Below, piece by piece: positions 1 through 9,051 of a DNA stretch of 19,278 nucleotides. The position numbers were made by a program, and so were the translations under genes. Position 1 is the first letter of the stretch. Every line of letters begins with the position of its first letter. The notes beneath the pieces are model-generated. The model did no database searches, was not told where the DNA came from, and saw nothing but the letters and a program-made list of their open reading frames with translations. This stretch comes from JBCBKZ01 sp039026975 (GTDB lineage Bacteria > Bacteroidota > Bacteroidia > J057), in assembly GCA_039026975.1 (NCBI GenBank), contig JBCCLI010000084.1, positions 1-19,278 on the forward strand, read 5' to 3'.

Positions 1-663
1 AACAGCCTCTTCCCCAAAGTCGGGATTATCTTCAGGTATACTCCCATCAGGATGTAAGCGGTAAATCTTACCCCTTCTGTCCATCACATCCTGGGCAACG
101 GGAAGGACCGGTTGATCAATTTCATTGTAATAGCGTTCCCCCACAGTTACATAAAGCTTCCCATCACTCCCAAAGGTCATCCCTCCTCCATAATGGAATA
201 AGTCCTTTGAATAAGGCTGAGCCGCCAATATGACTGATACTTCTTTCAGTGAATCATTTTCCAGCCTGGCCCTAATGACTTGGGTAGTGCTTCCACCTAC
301 TCCCTCAGCAGCATATGACACATACACTAGGCTATTCTCCCGAAAATCAGGATGACACACTACCTCAAAAATCCCGGAATTGTCCCTTCCATCTTTTACA
401 CGAATGCTATCTACCAGGTCCGAAGGAAATCCCTGAATGGTAAATTTCTCCTTTGTATCCAGCTTAACCCTAAGAAGATTTCCATCTTTTTCTGAAACGA
501 TCACTTCCTCTTCTGTGAGAAAGGCCATGCTCCAGGGATGTTTCAAGCTATCAATGATGGTAATGCGGGTAGGGGTAAGTGCCTCAGGTTCTTTAGGAGT
601 AGGTTGACAGGCTACTGCTAACAGTAAAAGGATGTTTATGTAGAGAAGGAAGTTTTTGTCCAT
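1..663 (-). CDS. PQQ-dependent sugar dehydrogenase lipoprotein, N-terminal part (runs off window)
   Basis: The frame is open from an ATG at 663 to the window edge, giving 221 residues with the C-terminal part missing. Residues 1-19 form a lipoprotein signal: Lys near the N-terminus, a Leu-rich core, then LAVAC with Cys19 as the lipid anchor. The mature part opens with HPWSMAFL (42-49), typical of the first beta-propeller blade of the soluble glucose/aldose dehydrogenase (GSDH) family. HYGGGMTFGSDGKLYVTVGE (157-176) corresponds to the family's HxGG region, where the His is the catalytic base near PQQ, and RGKIYRLHPDGSIPEDNP (197-214) is another family signature. By family knowledge such enzymes oxidise sugars or aldehydes outside the cytoplasm using PQQ and Ca2+; the substrate cannot be told from this fragment. 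It is divergent from the regulator gene at 900, with 236 bases between. Confidence 0.85.
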   Translation of the reverse strand, partial: MDKNFLLYINILLLLAVACQPTPKEPEALTPTRITIIDSLKHPWSMAFLTEEEVIVSEKDGNLLRVKLDTKEKFTIQGFPSDLVDSIRVKDGRDNSGIFEVVCHPDFRENSLVYVSYAAEGVGGSTTQVIRARLENDSLKEVSVILAAQPYSKDLFHYGGGMTFGSDGKLYVTVGERYYNEIDQPVLPVAQDVMDRRGKIYRLHPDGSIPEDNPDFGEEAV

Positions 664-813
664 ATACAAATTTAAGGAGAAAGAAAGTACTGGGAGATAA
701 TTCCATCATTCATTCTTCACATTTCGTCTAATTACCCTAATCAGCTCCCTATTATTAGCGAAATTTTTCATCCCCAATATGCTATTCACTCATCCTAATA
801 GTCCCTCCAAAAG

Positions 814-844
814 TTGACAAGGGGAAAAAGAGAAGTTATTTTAT
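814..844 (+). promoter_or_regulatory. Candidate promoter of the Crp-family regulator gene
   Basis: TTGACA lies at 814-819 and TATTTT at 837-842. The TTG-to-TA spacing of 20 bases suits a Bacteroidota -33/-7 promoter (TTG, then TAnnTTTG), although the -7 match is only partial. A 12-base imperfect dyad (GTCTCG/CAAGAC, 868-879) lies between this element and the ATG and could be an operator, for instance for autoregulation. That role is a guess from position only. I see nothing else distinctive in 664-899. Confidence 0.3.
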
Positions 845-899
845 AGGATAAGCCTTACCTATCTGACGTCTCGCAAGACATAACATACTGAATATTGAG

Positions 900-1475
900 A
901 TGATAAAAATTGACCGTACAACTTTAGATCAGGAAGTTTATGACACCCTTTTTGAGTGGTCATCTCTCAAAGAATTTAAGGCTAATGAAGTAGTAATAGA
1001 ATTAGGAAGCACGTGTAATTACTTATTCTTAATAGAGAAGGGGATGCTTCGTAATTTCTATTATGATCAAAAAGGCAATGACATCACCCACTGGTTTGCC
1101 TGTGAGGATATGATCACCACTGTTCCGCCCAGCTTTTTTAATCTTGAGCCTAGCATATTCGGTATAGAAGCCATAGAAGATACTACTGCCAGGGTGCTCA
1201 CACGTAGCCAACTGGAGGAAGGCTTTCAGAATTCCATTGAATTAGAGCGATTCGTACGCTTGCTCACCACCAACATCATGATAGCCCTGGGAAGAAAGAT
1301 TGTTTCGCTTCAAACCAAAAGTGCAGAAGATAGATATGATGACCTCATAGCCTCCCATCCAGACATCTTCTACAGAGCCAAGCTGGGACATATCGCGGGC
1401 TACCTGGGGATTAAGCAGCAGAGCCTGAGTAGGATACGCATGGCCAAAAAGACGAATAATCGGTTTTTAACATAG
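900..1475 (+). CDS. Crp/Fnr-family transcriptional regulator
   Basis: This 191-residue protein has the two-part layout of the family. Residues about 24-120 form a cyclic-nucleotide-binding-like beta-roll (FKANEVVIELGS, then YLFLIEKGMLRNFYYDQKG), followed by a long dimerisation helix (about 113-140). A C-terminal helix-turn-helix covers about 158-182, with LGHIAGYLGIKQQSLSRIR as the recognition unit. This short HTH form is common in Bacteroidota Crp-like regulators. The Arg/Glu set that binds cAMP in E. coli CRP is not evident, so the ligand is unknown. It sits 64 bases before a sterol desaturase-type gene on the same strand and may regulate it, which is an inference from adjacency. The ATG has no clear Shine-Dalgarno sequence, which is usual in this phylum. 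Confidence 0.88.
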   Translation: MIKIDRTTLDQEVYDTLFEWSSLKEFKANEVVIELGSTCNYLFLIEKGMLRNFYYDQKGNDITHWFACEDMITTVPPSFFNLEPSIFGIEAIEDTTARVLTRSQLEEGFQNSIELERFVRLLTTNIMIALGRKIVSLQTKSAEDRYDDLIASHPDIFYRAKLGHIAGYLGIKQQSLSRIRMAKKTNNRFLT

Positions 1476-1539
1476 GTGAAATGAATTACTGATTTTTCTA
1501 TACAGTTTTATCTCACTGTAAGACTAAAAGGACAAAAAG

Positions 1540-2421
1540 ATGACGGGAGAAATAATTAGCAAACTGATTCCAACCTCAGTCCTCCTCATCCTGGGCATAA
1601 TGGAAGCGCTTGGAGGATTGTACTTTCATGATAACAGAACCAAGAACGATTTGTCAATTGAGCTGATCAGCTTGATTGTACTTCCGGTTTTGGTGCAGCC
1701 CGGTATTTTTCTCGTTGTTTTCTTTTTGGGATCCCAGTGGTTCCCTGCCTATGATAACAGCCTGGTAGGCCTGTCCATATGGTGGCACTTTGCCGCTTTT
1801 CTGGTCCTTGATGATATGATGCAGTATTGGTGGCATAGGCTTTCCCATGTCAGTCCCCTCATGTGGAAGTTGCATAGACCTCATCATGTAGTGGAAGAAA
1901 TGGGCGTATTGGTAACCTACAGAAATGCCATTCTATACTATGCCCTTATGCCAGGAATCTGGTTTTCTGCTATCCTGATCTACCTGGGAATGGGATATGC
2001 TTACCTGATTTATTTACCCATAAAATTGGTTGTCATCTTACTGGCACACAGTGAGACCAAATGGGATAGATTTCTGTACAAGTACAAAGCCCTACATCCA
2101 TTGGCATGGATCATTGAGAGAACCATCTCAACTCCCAGTACTCATTTTGCCCATCACGGTTTAACAGCCGAGGATGGGGTATCCCACCCTAACGGTAACT
2201 TTGGGAACCTACTCTTCCTGTGGGACGTGCTCTTCGGAACGGCCAAGATTACCCGTAAATATCCCACTAAATTTGGTGCCTGGAACCGAATCAATGAACC
2301 CTGGTATGTTCAATTAATGTTCCCCTTCGTCAAATCCAAGGATCCCAGAAGTGAGTTGCATAACTTGATTTCCAATGATGATTATGATCCATCCAAGGAC
2401 TTCAAGGAGTACGAGAACTGA
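1540..2421 (+). CDS. Sterol desaturase / fatty-acid hydroxylase superfamily membrane protein
   Basis: The 293-residue protein carries the histidine clusters that bind the di-iron centre of this superfamily: HRLSH (99-103), HRPHH (112-116), a lone His170 in LLAHSE and HFAHH (202-206). The C-terminal NFGNLLFLWDVLFGTA (220-235) is also typical. Hydrophobic stretches at about 8-25, 43-64, 78-95, 129-150 and 151-170 indicate an integral membrane protein with the histidines facing the cytoplasm. Members hydroxylate or desaturate lipids (sterols, carotenoids, fatty acids, ether lipids) using O2; the substrate here cannot be assigned. An A-rich stretch with AAGGAC precedes the ATG. It probably belongs with the regulator upstream, since no terminator hairpin is seen in the 64-base gap. 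Confidence 0.87.
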   Translation: MTGEIISKLIPTSVLLILGIMEALGGLYFHDNRTKNDLSIELISLIVLPVLVQPGIFLVVFFLGSQWFPAYDNSLVGLSIWWHFAAFLVLDDMMQYWWHRLSHVSPLMWKLHRPHHVVEEMGVLVTYRNAILYYALMPGIWFSAILIYLGMGYAYLIYLPIKLVVILLAHSETKWDRFLYKYKALHPLAWIIERTISTPSTHFAHHGLTAEDGVSHPNGNFGNLLFLWDVLFGTAKITRKYPTKFGAWNRINEPWYVQLMFPFVKSKDPRSELHNLISNDDYDPSKDFKEYEN

Positions 2422-2478
2422 CATGGATTTTGGTTATATCAAACAAATTAATATTCTTGATTAAGCCACAGATTTCCA

Positions 2479-2507
2479 GATTAAACACAAATCATTCGTG
2501 TTAAATC
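2479..2507. repeat. Imperfect inverted repeat (hairpin) in the convergent intergenic region
   Basis: GATTAAACAC (2479-2488) and GTGTTAAATC (2498-2507) form a 10-base stem with one mismatch around a 9-base loop. It lies after the desaturase gene and has no T-run on either side, so it is not a classic intrinsic terminator. The preceding GCCACAGATTTCCAGATTAA wording resembles a degraded copy of a short intergenic repeat, which I cannot confirm. It could still help end transcription of the desaturase gene. The rest of 2422-2608 shows no gene. Confidence 0.4.
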
Positions 2508-2608
2508 GTCTATTCGCAATGAGCAGGACTTCTAGTAGCGACTTAAGTCAGTGGTTTATCATCACCCCCTTAATCATATCCAGGCACTCAATAGTTCCTT
2601 ATTGACTG

Positions 2609-2640
2609 AAAAAACGCCCACTGCATATGCAAATGGGCGC
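2609..2640 (-). terminator. Rho-independent terminator of the gltBD operon
   Basis: On the minus strand the order is CGCCCA, a 13-base loop containing the palindrome TGCATATGCA, TGGGCG, then six T. The 6-base GC-rich stem and T-run are a standard intrinsic terminator, beginning 26 bases after the gltD stop codon. It has no T-run on the plus strand, so it serves the leftward operon. Confidence 0.85.
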
Positions 2641-2665
2641 CGATTGTTATGAGAAAAGAAAATTC

Positions 2666-4138
2666 TTATGCAGCGATTGTATTCACCAATGAGTCATCTT
2701 TGGACTCTAGTTGGGAGCTTCCCATGAGATAGATATCTACTTCTCTGGCAGCTTCTCTTCCCTCTGAGATAGCCCATACCACTAGCGACTGCCCTCTGTG
2801 CATATCCCCTGCTGTAAATACCTTCTCTACAGATGTCTTATAGTTTGTGGCATGTACATTCTTTCTTTTATCCAGAGCTACCCCCAGGCTGTCCAGCATT
2901 CCTTCTAACTGCGGATGTACGAATCCTACAGCTAACAGGGCTAATTCACAAGGAACAGTTCTTTCTGTTCCTTCCACTTCTTCAAACTTGAATCGTCCGT
3001 CTTCCCCTTTTGCCCACTTGATGTTTACCAGTTTAATAGCTTTGAGATTTCCATTCTCATCACCTACAAATTCTTTTGTGAGAATAGCCCATTCACGCTC
3101 GCAGCCCTCCAAATGGGAAGAAGAGGTTCTAAGTGTCATAGGCCACTGAGGCCATGGATTATCAGGTTCTCTTTCACTGGGAGGTTTAGCTAATAGTTCA
3201 ATCTGGGTAACAGAAGCTGCACCATGTCTATTGGACGTACCTACACAGTCTGACCCTGTATCTCCCCCACCTATGACTACCACATGTTTTCCACTGGCAG
3301 TAATATCTCCTAGTTCTTCTTGCCACTCTCCAGAGACTTTTTTATTCTGCCTGCTAAGGAAGTCCATTGCAAAATGAACTCCTTTCAGGTCTCTTCCAGG
3401 TATATTCAAGTCCCGCGGCTTAGTACTTCCACCACATAGTACAATAGCGTCAAAAGCGTTCTGTAGTTCCTCAGTGGTAATGTCCACGCCTACATTAGTG
3501 CTACATTTAAAGATGATTCCCTCTTCTTCCATAATGGCTACTCTGCGCTCTACCACCCTCTTGTCCAATTTAAAATCAGGAATACCGTAGCGCAAAAGTC
3601 CACCGGGCTTCTCGGCCCGTTCAAAAATAGTTACGGTATGACCCGCTTTATTTAATTGGTCAGCGACAGCTAAGCCTGAGGGGCCTGACCCTACAACAGC
3701 TACATTCTTGCCCGTGCGTGTGCGGGGGGGATAGGCAGCATAATAGCCTAGCTCATGGGCCTTCTCAGCTATGCTTTTTTCTATGTGCTCTATAGCTACT
3801 GGTGGATTAGTAATGCCTAATACACAGGATTTCTCACAAGGAGCAGGGCAGATACGACCAGTGAATTCAGGGAAATTATTGGTCCTCCTCAGGATATCAA
3901 ATGCCAGCTCCCAGTCCTCCTCAAATACTGCGTCATTAAACTCAGGAATAATATTCCCCAGTGGACACCCATTATGGCAAAAAGGTACGCCACAGTTCAT
4001 ACACCTGGCAGCCTGATTAATGGTCTTCTCCTCAGGGAAGCCCACTGTAATCTCTTTATAATCCTGCACCCGGTCTTCCACTTTCCTGTAGCCGGGTAGC
4101 TCTCTGTCAAATTCTTTAAATCCGGTAGGTTTTCCCAT
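2666..4138 (-). CDS. gltD: Glutamate synthase (NADPH) small subunit
   Basis: The 490-residue protein is the usual length for GltD. It supplies electrons from NADPH through FAD and iron-sulphur clusters to the large subunit, which makes glutamate from glutamine and 2-oxoglutarate in the cytoplasm. The N-terminal iron-sulphur domain has Cys46, 49, 54 and 58 (CMNCGVPFCHNGC) and Cys97, 101 and 105 (CPAPCEKSC). The FAD Rossmann motif is VAVVGSGPSG (146-155) followed by EKPGGLLRYGIP. A second dinucleotide fold, VVVIGGGDTGSD (286-297), binds NADPH. The C-terminal FTAGDMHRGQSLVVWAISEG closes the FAD site. It follows gltB after 31 bases on the same strand, so the two are co-transcribed, and a terminator lies just downstream. 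Nothing is missing or unusual. Confidence 0.96.
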   Translation of the reverse strand: MGKPTGFKEFDRELPGYRKVEDRVQDYKEITVGFPEEKTINQAARCMNCGVPFCHNGCPLGNIIPEFNDAVFEEDWELAFDILRRTNNFPEFTGRICPAPCEKSCVLGITNPPVAIEHIEKSIAEKAHELGYYAAYPPRTRTGKNVAVVGSGPSGLAVADQLNKAGHTVTIFERAEKPGGLLRYGIPDFKLDKRVVERRVAIMEEEGIIFKCSTNVGVDITTEELQNAFDAIVLCGGSTKPRDLNIPGRDLKGVHFAMDFLSRQNKKVSGEWQEELGDITASGKHVVVIGGGDTGSDCVGTSNRHGAASVTQIELLAKPPSEREPDNPWPQWPMTLRTSSSHLEGCEREWAILTKEFVGDENGNLKAIKLVNIKWAKGEDGRFKFEEVEGTERTVPCELALLAVGFVHPQLEGMLDSLGVALDKRKNVHATNYKTSVEKVFTAGDMHRGQSLVVWAISEGREAAREVDIYLMGSSQLESKDDSLVNTIAA

Positions 4139-4169
4139 AACTTTCTGGTAGTAATAACTGAAATTTCCC

Positions 4170-7100
4170 CTAAGCCTGCTTTAACATTCTAGACTTCTTT
4201 CTTAATAAGGCAGCTTTGTAATCCCTTGGCATAACTTTTACAAAGTGAACAAATTCCTGAGACCAGCCCGTCATCAGTTTGAGAGCTATCCTACTCCCTG
4301 TAAAGGTGTAGTGCTTATTCACCATGCTCTTAATCAGGTCTTTATCCTGGAAGTCCAGGGATTCCAAATTGACAAGCTCCATATTGCAGTTGCCCCTAAA
4401 CTGTCGGTCGGGATCATATACATAGGCTACCCCTCCGCTCATACCTGCGGCAAAGTTTCTTCCTGTTTTTCCAAGGACAATGACAGTACCTCCTGTCATA
4501 TACTCACAGCCATGATCACCCAGGCCCTCTACTACTGTCCGAACCCCTGAGTTACGCACGCAGAAGCGTTCTCCTACTATCCCTCTTATATAAGCATCAC
4601 CAGAAGTGGCGCCATAAAAAGCCACATTTCCTACTATGGTGTGTTTACCAGGTTCAAAGGGTGCTGTCTTATCAGGGTATACAATCAGCTGGCCACCGGA
4701 AAGTCCTTTACCGAAGTAGTCGTTGGCCTCTCCTTCTAGCTCTAGCCTCATTCCCGGCGCACCAAAAGCGCCAAAACTCTGTCCCGCAGAACCTCTAAAC
4801 TTGAAATGGACTGTCCCTTCAGCTAGCCCTTCCCCCTTGTATCTCTTGGTGATCTCATTAGAAAGGATGGTTCCTACAGAACGATTGGTATTTACAATAT
4901 CAAATTGATGATAGACGGGGATTCCTTTTTCCAGAGAAGAATTAGCTGCTTTCACTAACTCCCAGTCCAGCTGCTCAGCTAATCCATGGTCTTGAGGGAT
5001 CTGCTGGTACAGCCCTACGTTTTCATGTGCTTCTTGCTTGTAGAGGATAGGGCTAAAGTCTATTCCTTTCAGCTTCCAATGAGAAATATTCTCTTTCTTC
5101 TTAAGATGCTGTGCCTGCCCTACCATTTCATTTACTGTACGAAACCCCAGTTCTGCCATAATTTCTCTGAAATCTTCAGCCATAAAGCGGAAGAAATTCA
5201 CTACATGATCAGGATTTCCGGCAAATTTCTTTCTCAACTCCGGGTCTTGGGTAGCTACCCCCACTGGGCAAGTATTCAAATGGCATTTACGCATCATGAT
5301 ACAGCCCTCTACTACCAGGGCAGCAGTAGCTACTCCCCACTCTTCTGCTCCCAATAAAGTAGCTATAGCCATATCCCTTCCGGTTCTGATCTGCCCATCT
5401 ACCTGAACTCTTACCCGGCTTCTCAGGTCGTTCATCACTAAGGTTTGGTGAGCTTCTGCCAATCCTAGTTCCCATGGAAGACCTGCATGTCTAATAGAAC
5501 TTAGGGGAGATGCACCTGTACCTCCATCATGTCCAGCAATCAAAATGTGATCTGCCTTAGCTTTGGCTACTCCGGCAGCTATAGTTCCTACACCAGCTTC
5601 TGATACCAGCTTTACACTGATACGAGCCTGCCTGTTAGCATTTTTTAGGTCAAATATGAGCTGTGCTAAATCTTCAATAGAATAAATATCGTGGTGGGGA
5701 GGTGGAGAAATCAGTCCTACTCCCGGTGTGGAATACCTTACCCTTCCTATCCAGTCATCTACTTTATGGCCCGGTAAATGGCCACCTTCTCCAGGCTTGG
5801 CTCCTTGGGCCATTTTAATTTGTAATTCCTTGGCGTTGGCCAGGTAGAAAGCTGTTACGCCAAATCTTCCTGATGCCACCTGCTTGATCGCAGAGTTCTC
5901 CCAATCTCCATTAGGCTTCCGCTCAAAACGGATGGGATCCTCTCCCCCCTCTCCACTATTACTCTTACCCCCAATCCTGTTCATGGCTACCGCCAGGGTA
6001 CTATGTGCCTCGTGAGAAAGAGACCCAAATGACATGGCACCCGTCACAAAGCGCTTCATAATTTCCTCTGCGGGTTCTACTTCTTCCAAAGGAACGGATT
6101 TCCTGCTTTTGAAATCCAACAATCCCCTTAGGGTACAGGCCCTTTCCAATTGGTCATTAATCTTTTGGGTATATTTTTTAAATAGAGCTGGATCATTCCT
6201 ACGGGTAGCATACTGTAGTAAGTGGATGGTCTCCGGATTAAACAGATGAAATTCACCCTTCCTTTTCCACTGATAGAGGCCCCCTACTTCAAGTCGTTTT
6301 TCTGCTGGCCCCATCTCCGGAAATGCCAACTTATATCTTACCAGTATTTCTTTGGCCAGGTCTTCAAATGAAAGGCCACTAATGCGAGAAATACTCCCAT
6401 GAAAACATTTGTCTACCACTTCTTCACTAAGCCCTAGTACCTCAAAGATTTGGGCACCGTGATAGGACTGTACAGTAGATATCCCCATCTTTGACAGCAC
6501 TTTGAGAAGGCCCTTACTGATAGACTTTATGTAGTTAGTTATCAGTTTTTCTTCCGGGATGAGCCTACAGGCTTTATGAGAAAAGCCTAAATTTCGGATG
6601 GATTCAAAGGCCAGGTAAGGGTTAATAGCAGCCACACCAAACCCAATCAAAGTAGCAAAGTGATGTACTTCTCTGGCATCTCCTGTTTCTGAAATCAGTG
6701 CTGTTTCTGACCGTAACCCTTTTCTAATTAAGTGGTGATGGATAGCACCACATACAAGTAAGGCCGGGATAGGAGCTTTTCCTTTTTCTACTTCTCTATC
6801 ACTTACAATGAGAATATTTATCCCTTCTTCTCTTAATACTTTCTCCGCCTCCTCACATACTCTGTCGATAGCGTCTACTAGCCTCTCCTCCAGACTGAAA
6901 GTGGCATCCAGCACATGGCTTTTATATTCTGGGTGATTAATCTGCTTGAGGATAGCTAACTCTTCATTACGAAGAACAGGGGTATCCAGGGCAATGTGCA
7001 TGCAGTGTTCAGGTGTTTCTCCCAACACATTTTTAGAGGCTCCTATCCAGGTATGTAATGACATGACCAGACGCTCCCTGATGGGATCAATGGGGGGATT

Positions 7101-8678
7101 ACTTACCTGAGCAAACAGCTGCTTGAAGTAATGAGAAATATGTTGGCTCTGACTAGAGAGAACTGCCAGGGGCGTATCTGAGCCCATAGAACCTATGGGT
7201 TCTTTCCCATTGGTAGTCATGGGGGCTAGTACTACCTTGAGTTCTTCCGAGGTAATACCAAAAATTTGCTGTCTTTGAAGGAGGGAAACCTTTTCTTCCT
7301 TTTCTTCAACTGTGAAAGAGAATTCAGATAACCTTAGCCGGTGTTCTCGTAACCATCTTCCATAAGGCTGCTGAGTACATATCTTGCGCTTCAGCTCATC
7401 ATCCCTGATAATTCTTCCCTCTGACATATCTACCACAAACATTTTACCTGGCTGAAGACGACCTTTTTCCGTTACAGTAGAAGGATCTACAGGTAAGGCA
7501 CCTGCTTCTGAAGCCATAATGACTCTATCATCATAGGTCAGACAATATCTGGAAGGGCGTAAGCCGTTTCTGTCAAGGGTAGCCCCCACAATATTTCCAT
7601 CTGTAAAGGAAATGGATGCGGGCCCATCCCAGGGCTCCATTAAGGTGGCATGATACTGATAGAATTCCCGCTTGTAGGCTGGCATATCAGGATTTTCCTG
7701 CCAGGCCTCTGGTACCATCATCATCATGACGTGTGGGAGAGATCTTCCGGCCAGTACCAGCAACTCTACCACATTATCCAGGTTCCTGGAGTCAGACATA
7801 CTAGCATTACATATAGGCAGGAGCATCTGGACTTCCTCTGGCGTAAATGCGTCGCATTCCATGAGAGCCTCTTTGGCCTTCATCCAGTTTACATTTCCTC
7901 TAATGGTATTAATCTCTCCATTATGGGCTATATACCTGAAAGGTTGTGCCAGTCGCCATTTAGGGAAGGTGTTAGTGGAAAAACGGGAATGGATGACAGC
8001 TACAGCAGAGGTAACACGCTTATCAGAAAGGTCAGGAAAGTAAGGTTTCACCTGATCAGTTCTAAACTGGCCTTTGTAAGTAATGGTCTTATAAGAAAGA
8101 GAGACTACATAAAATTGCTCTCCTATACCGCCTACTTCTTTAGTGATGGCATGTGAAGCGGCTCTTCTCAGTACAAATAATTTTCTCTCAAAAGCTTCTG
8201 CCTCCATCTCTTCACCAGGGGCAATGAATACTTGCTCTATGTAAGGCTCTACTGACCTGGCGGCTGGTCCTATACCAGCATCTGCAGTAGGCAGAATCCT
8301 GTATCCCAACAGCTTAAGACCAAGCTTTTCTATATATGAATTGAAAATACTCCTACAAGCTTCCTTTAGTTCTTTATTCTTAGGGAAAAAAATCATTCCT
8401 ACCCCATACTTCCCATATTCAGGTAGATTAATTCCATGTCCAGGACAGACTTCCTGAAAGAAGGCATCTGGTGTCTGAATCAATATACCTGCTCCATCTC
8501 CCGTATTTTCATCACATCCACAGGCCCCTCTATGCTCCATATTTACCAACATCTGAACAGCATCAGCGATGTTCTTATGCGATTTTTTTCCTTTTAAGTG
8601 GGCAACAAATCCTATTCCGCATGCATCATGCTCCAAGGAAGGAACGTAAAGAGAGCGTTGTTGGGAGGGCTCTTTCAT
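4170..8678 (-). CDS. gltB: Glutamate synthase (NADPH) large subunit
   Basis: From the ATG at 8678 the protein has 1502 residues, normal for GltB. Residues 1-19 are a propeptide; EHDACGIGF places the N-terminal nucleophile at Cys20 of the class II glutaminase domain (about 20-420), which releases ammonia. A central domain follows, then the FMN-binding synthase barrel (about 800-1180; GGKSNSGEGGEDP, GAKPGEGGHLPG, GHDGGTGASP). The 3Fe-4S cluster ligands are Cys1126, 1132 and 1137 (CIMMRKCHLNTC). The C-terminal beta-helix carries GXGXG-type repeats (about 1240-1440). The frame stays open up to a GTG at 8738, adding 20 residues, but GTG starts are rare in this phylum and the ATG gives the usual short propeptide, so I prefer 8678. 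It is first in an operon with gltD. Confidence 0.96.
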   Translation of the reverse strand: MKEPSQQRSLYVPSLEHDACGIGFVAHLKGKKSHKNIADAVQMLVNMEHRGACGCDENTGDGAGILIQTPDAFFQEVCPGHGINLPEYGKYGVGMIFFPKNKELKEACRSIFNSYIEKLGLKLLGYRILPTADAGIGPAARSVEPYIEQVFIAPGEEMEAEAFERKLFVLRRAASHAITKEVGGIGEQFYVVSLSYKTITYKGQFRTDQVKPYFPDLSDKRVTSAVAVIHSRFSTNTFPKWRLAQPFRYIAHNGEINTIRGNVNWMKAKEALMECDAFTPEEVQMLLPICNASMSDSRNLDNVVELLVLAGRSLPHVMMMMVPEAWQENPDMPAYKREFYQYHATLMEPWDGPASISFTDGNIVGATLDRNGLRPSRYCLTYDDRVIMASEAGALPVDPSTVTEKGRLQPGKMFVVDMSEGRIIRDDELKRKICTQQPYGRWLREHRLRLSEFSFTVEEKEEKVSLLQRQQIFGITSEELKVVLAPMTTNGKEPIGSMGSDTPLAVLSSQSQHISHYFKQLFAQVSNPPIDPIRERLVMSLHTWIGASKNVLGETPEHCMHIALDTPVLRNEELAILKQINHPEYKSHVLDATFSLEERLVDAIDRVCEEAEKVLREEGINILIVSDREVEKGKAPIPALLVCGAIHHHLIRKGLRSETALISETGDAREVHHFATLIGFGVAAINPYLAFESIRNLGFSHKACRLIPEEKLITNYIKSISKGLLKVLSKMGISTVQSYHGAQIFEVLGLSEEVVDKCFHGSISRISGLSFEDLAKEILVRYKLAFPEMGPAEKRLEVGGLYQWKRKGEFHLFNPETIHLLQYATRRNDPALFKKYTQKINDQLERACTLRGLLDFKSRKSVPLEEVEPAEEIMKRFVTGAMSFGSLSHEAHSTLAVAMNRIGGKSNSGEGGEDPIRFERKPNGDWENSAIKQVASGRFGVTAFYLANAKELQIKMAQGAKPGEGGHLPGHKVDDWIGRVRYSTPGVGLISPPPHHDIYSIEDLAQLIFDLKNANRQARISVKLVSEAGVGTIAAGVAKAKADHILIAGHDGGTGASPLSSIRHAGLPWELGLAEAHQTLVMNDLRSRVRVQVDGQIRTGRDMAIATLLGAEEWGVATAALVVEGCIMMRKCHLNTCPVGVATQDPELRKKFAGNPDHVVNFFRFMAEDFREIMAELGFRTVNEMVGQAQHLKKKENISHWKLKGIDFSPILYKQEAHENVGLYQQIPQDHGLAEQLDWELVKAANSSLEKGIPVYHQFDIVNTNRSVGTILSNEITKRYKGEGLAEGTVHFKFRGSAGQSFGAFGAPGMRLELEGEANDYFGKGLSGGQLIVYPDKTAPFEPGKHTIVGNVAFYGATSGDAYIRGIVGERFCVRNSGVRTVVEGLGDHGCEYMTGGTVIVLGKTGRNFAAGMSGGVAYVYDPDRQFRGNCNMELVNLESLDFQDKDLIKSMVNKHYTFTGSRIALKLMTGWSQEFVHFVKVMPRDYKAALLRKKSRMLKQA

Positions 8679-9051
8679 ATAGGGCAACGTTAAAGTGTAA
8701 GAATGACAGCTTAAACAGGGGTTGGCAAATTGACTCACAGATAACAGGGATTCCTGCTGCAGGCTGTGAATTATTTAGATTGAAGAATTTTTATACGACT
8801 CCAATATATTTAACATAATGCCAATATTATCCTGTTTTTTTACGAAAATAATAATAAAACAGCAAATGAGCATATATATATTAAAAATAATCTATTAAAA
8901 AGATAAATTATCAGTAACACCTAGAGAATATTAAAATATCCTCAGAAAATAGATGAGAATCTTAATATTTTTCAATTCAAGAAATAGATATTCAATCAAA
9001 TTTCTAAATCTACAGCCTTGGATAGGTGAGATACTCCTTGGGAAGCTAACC
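8679..9051. other. AT-rich intergenic region upstream of gltB
   Basis: This stretch between the fused E1 gene and gltB (both leftward) holds no credible gene. It is strongly AT-rich, mainly at 8820-9000, as expected for the gltB promoter. I found no convincing match to the Bacteroidota -33/-7 consensus; the nearest is TATATTGG on the minus strand about 120 bases before the gltB ATG, without a proper upstream element. No GC-rich terminator hairpin follows the E1 stop codon, so read-through into gltBD is possible. Confidence 0.5.

Noticed and set aside
4986..5357. 123-residue plus-strand reading frame inside gltB
   Set aside because: It is antisense to the synthase domain with the conserved 3Fe-4S region; no evidence of its own.
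7650..8156. 168-residue plus-strand reading frame inside gltB
   Set aside because: It lies opposite the glutaminase domain of gltB and has no recognisable motif, so it is a shadow of the real gene.
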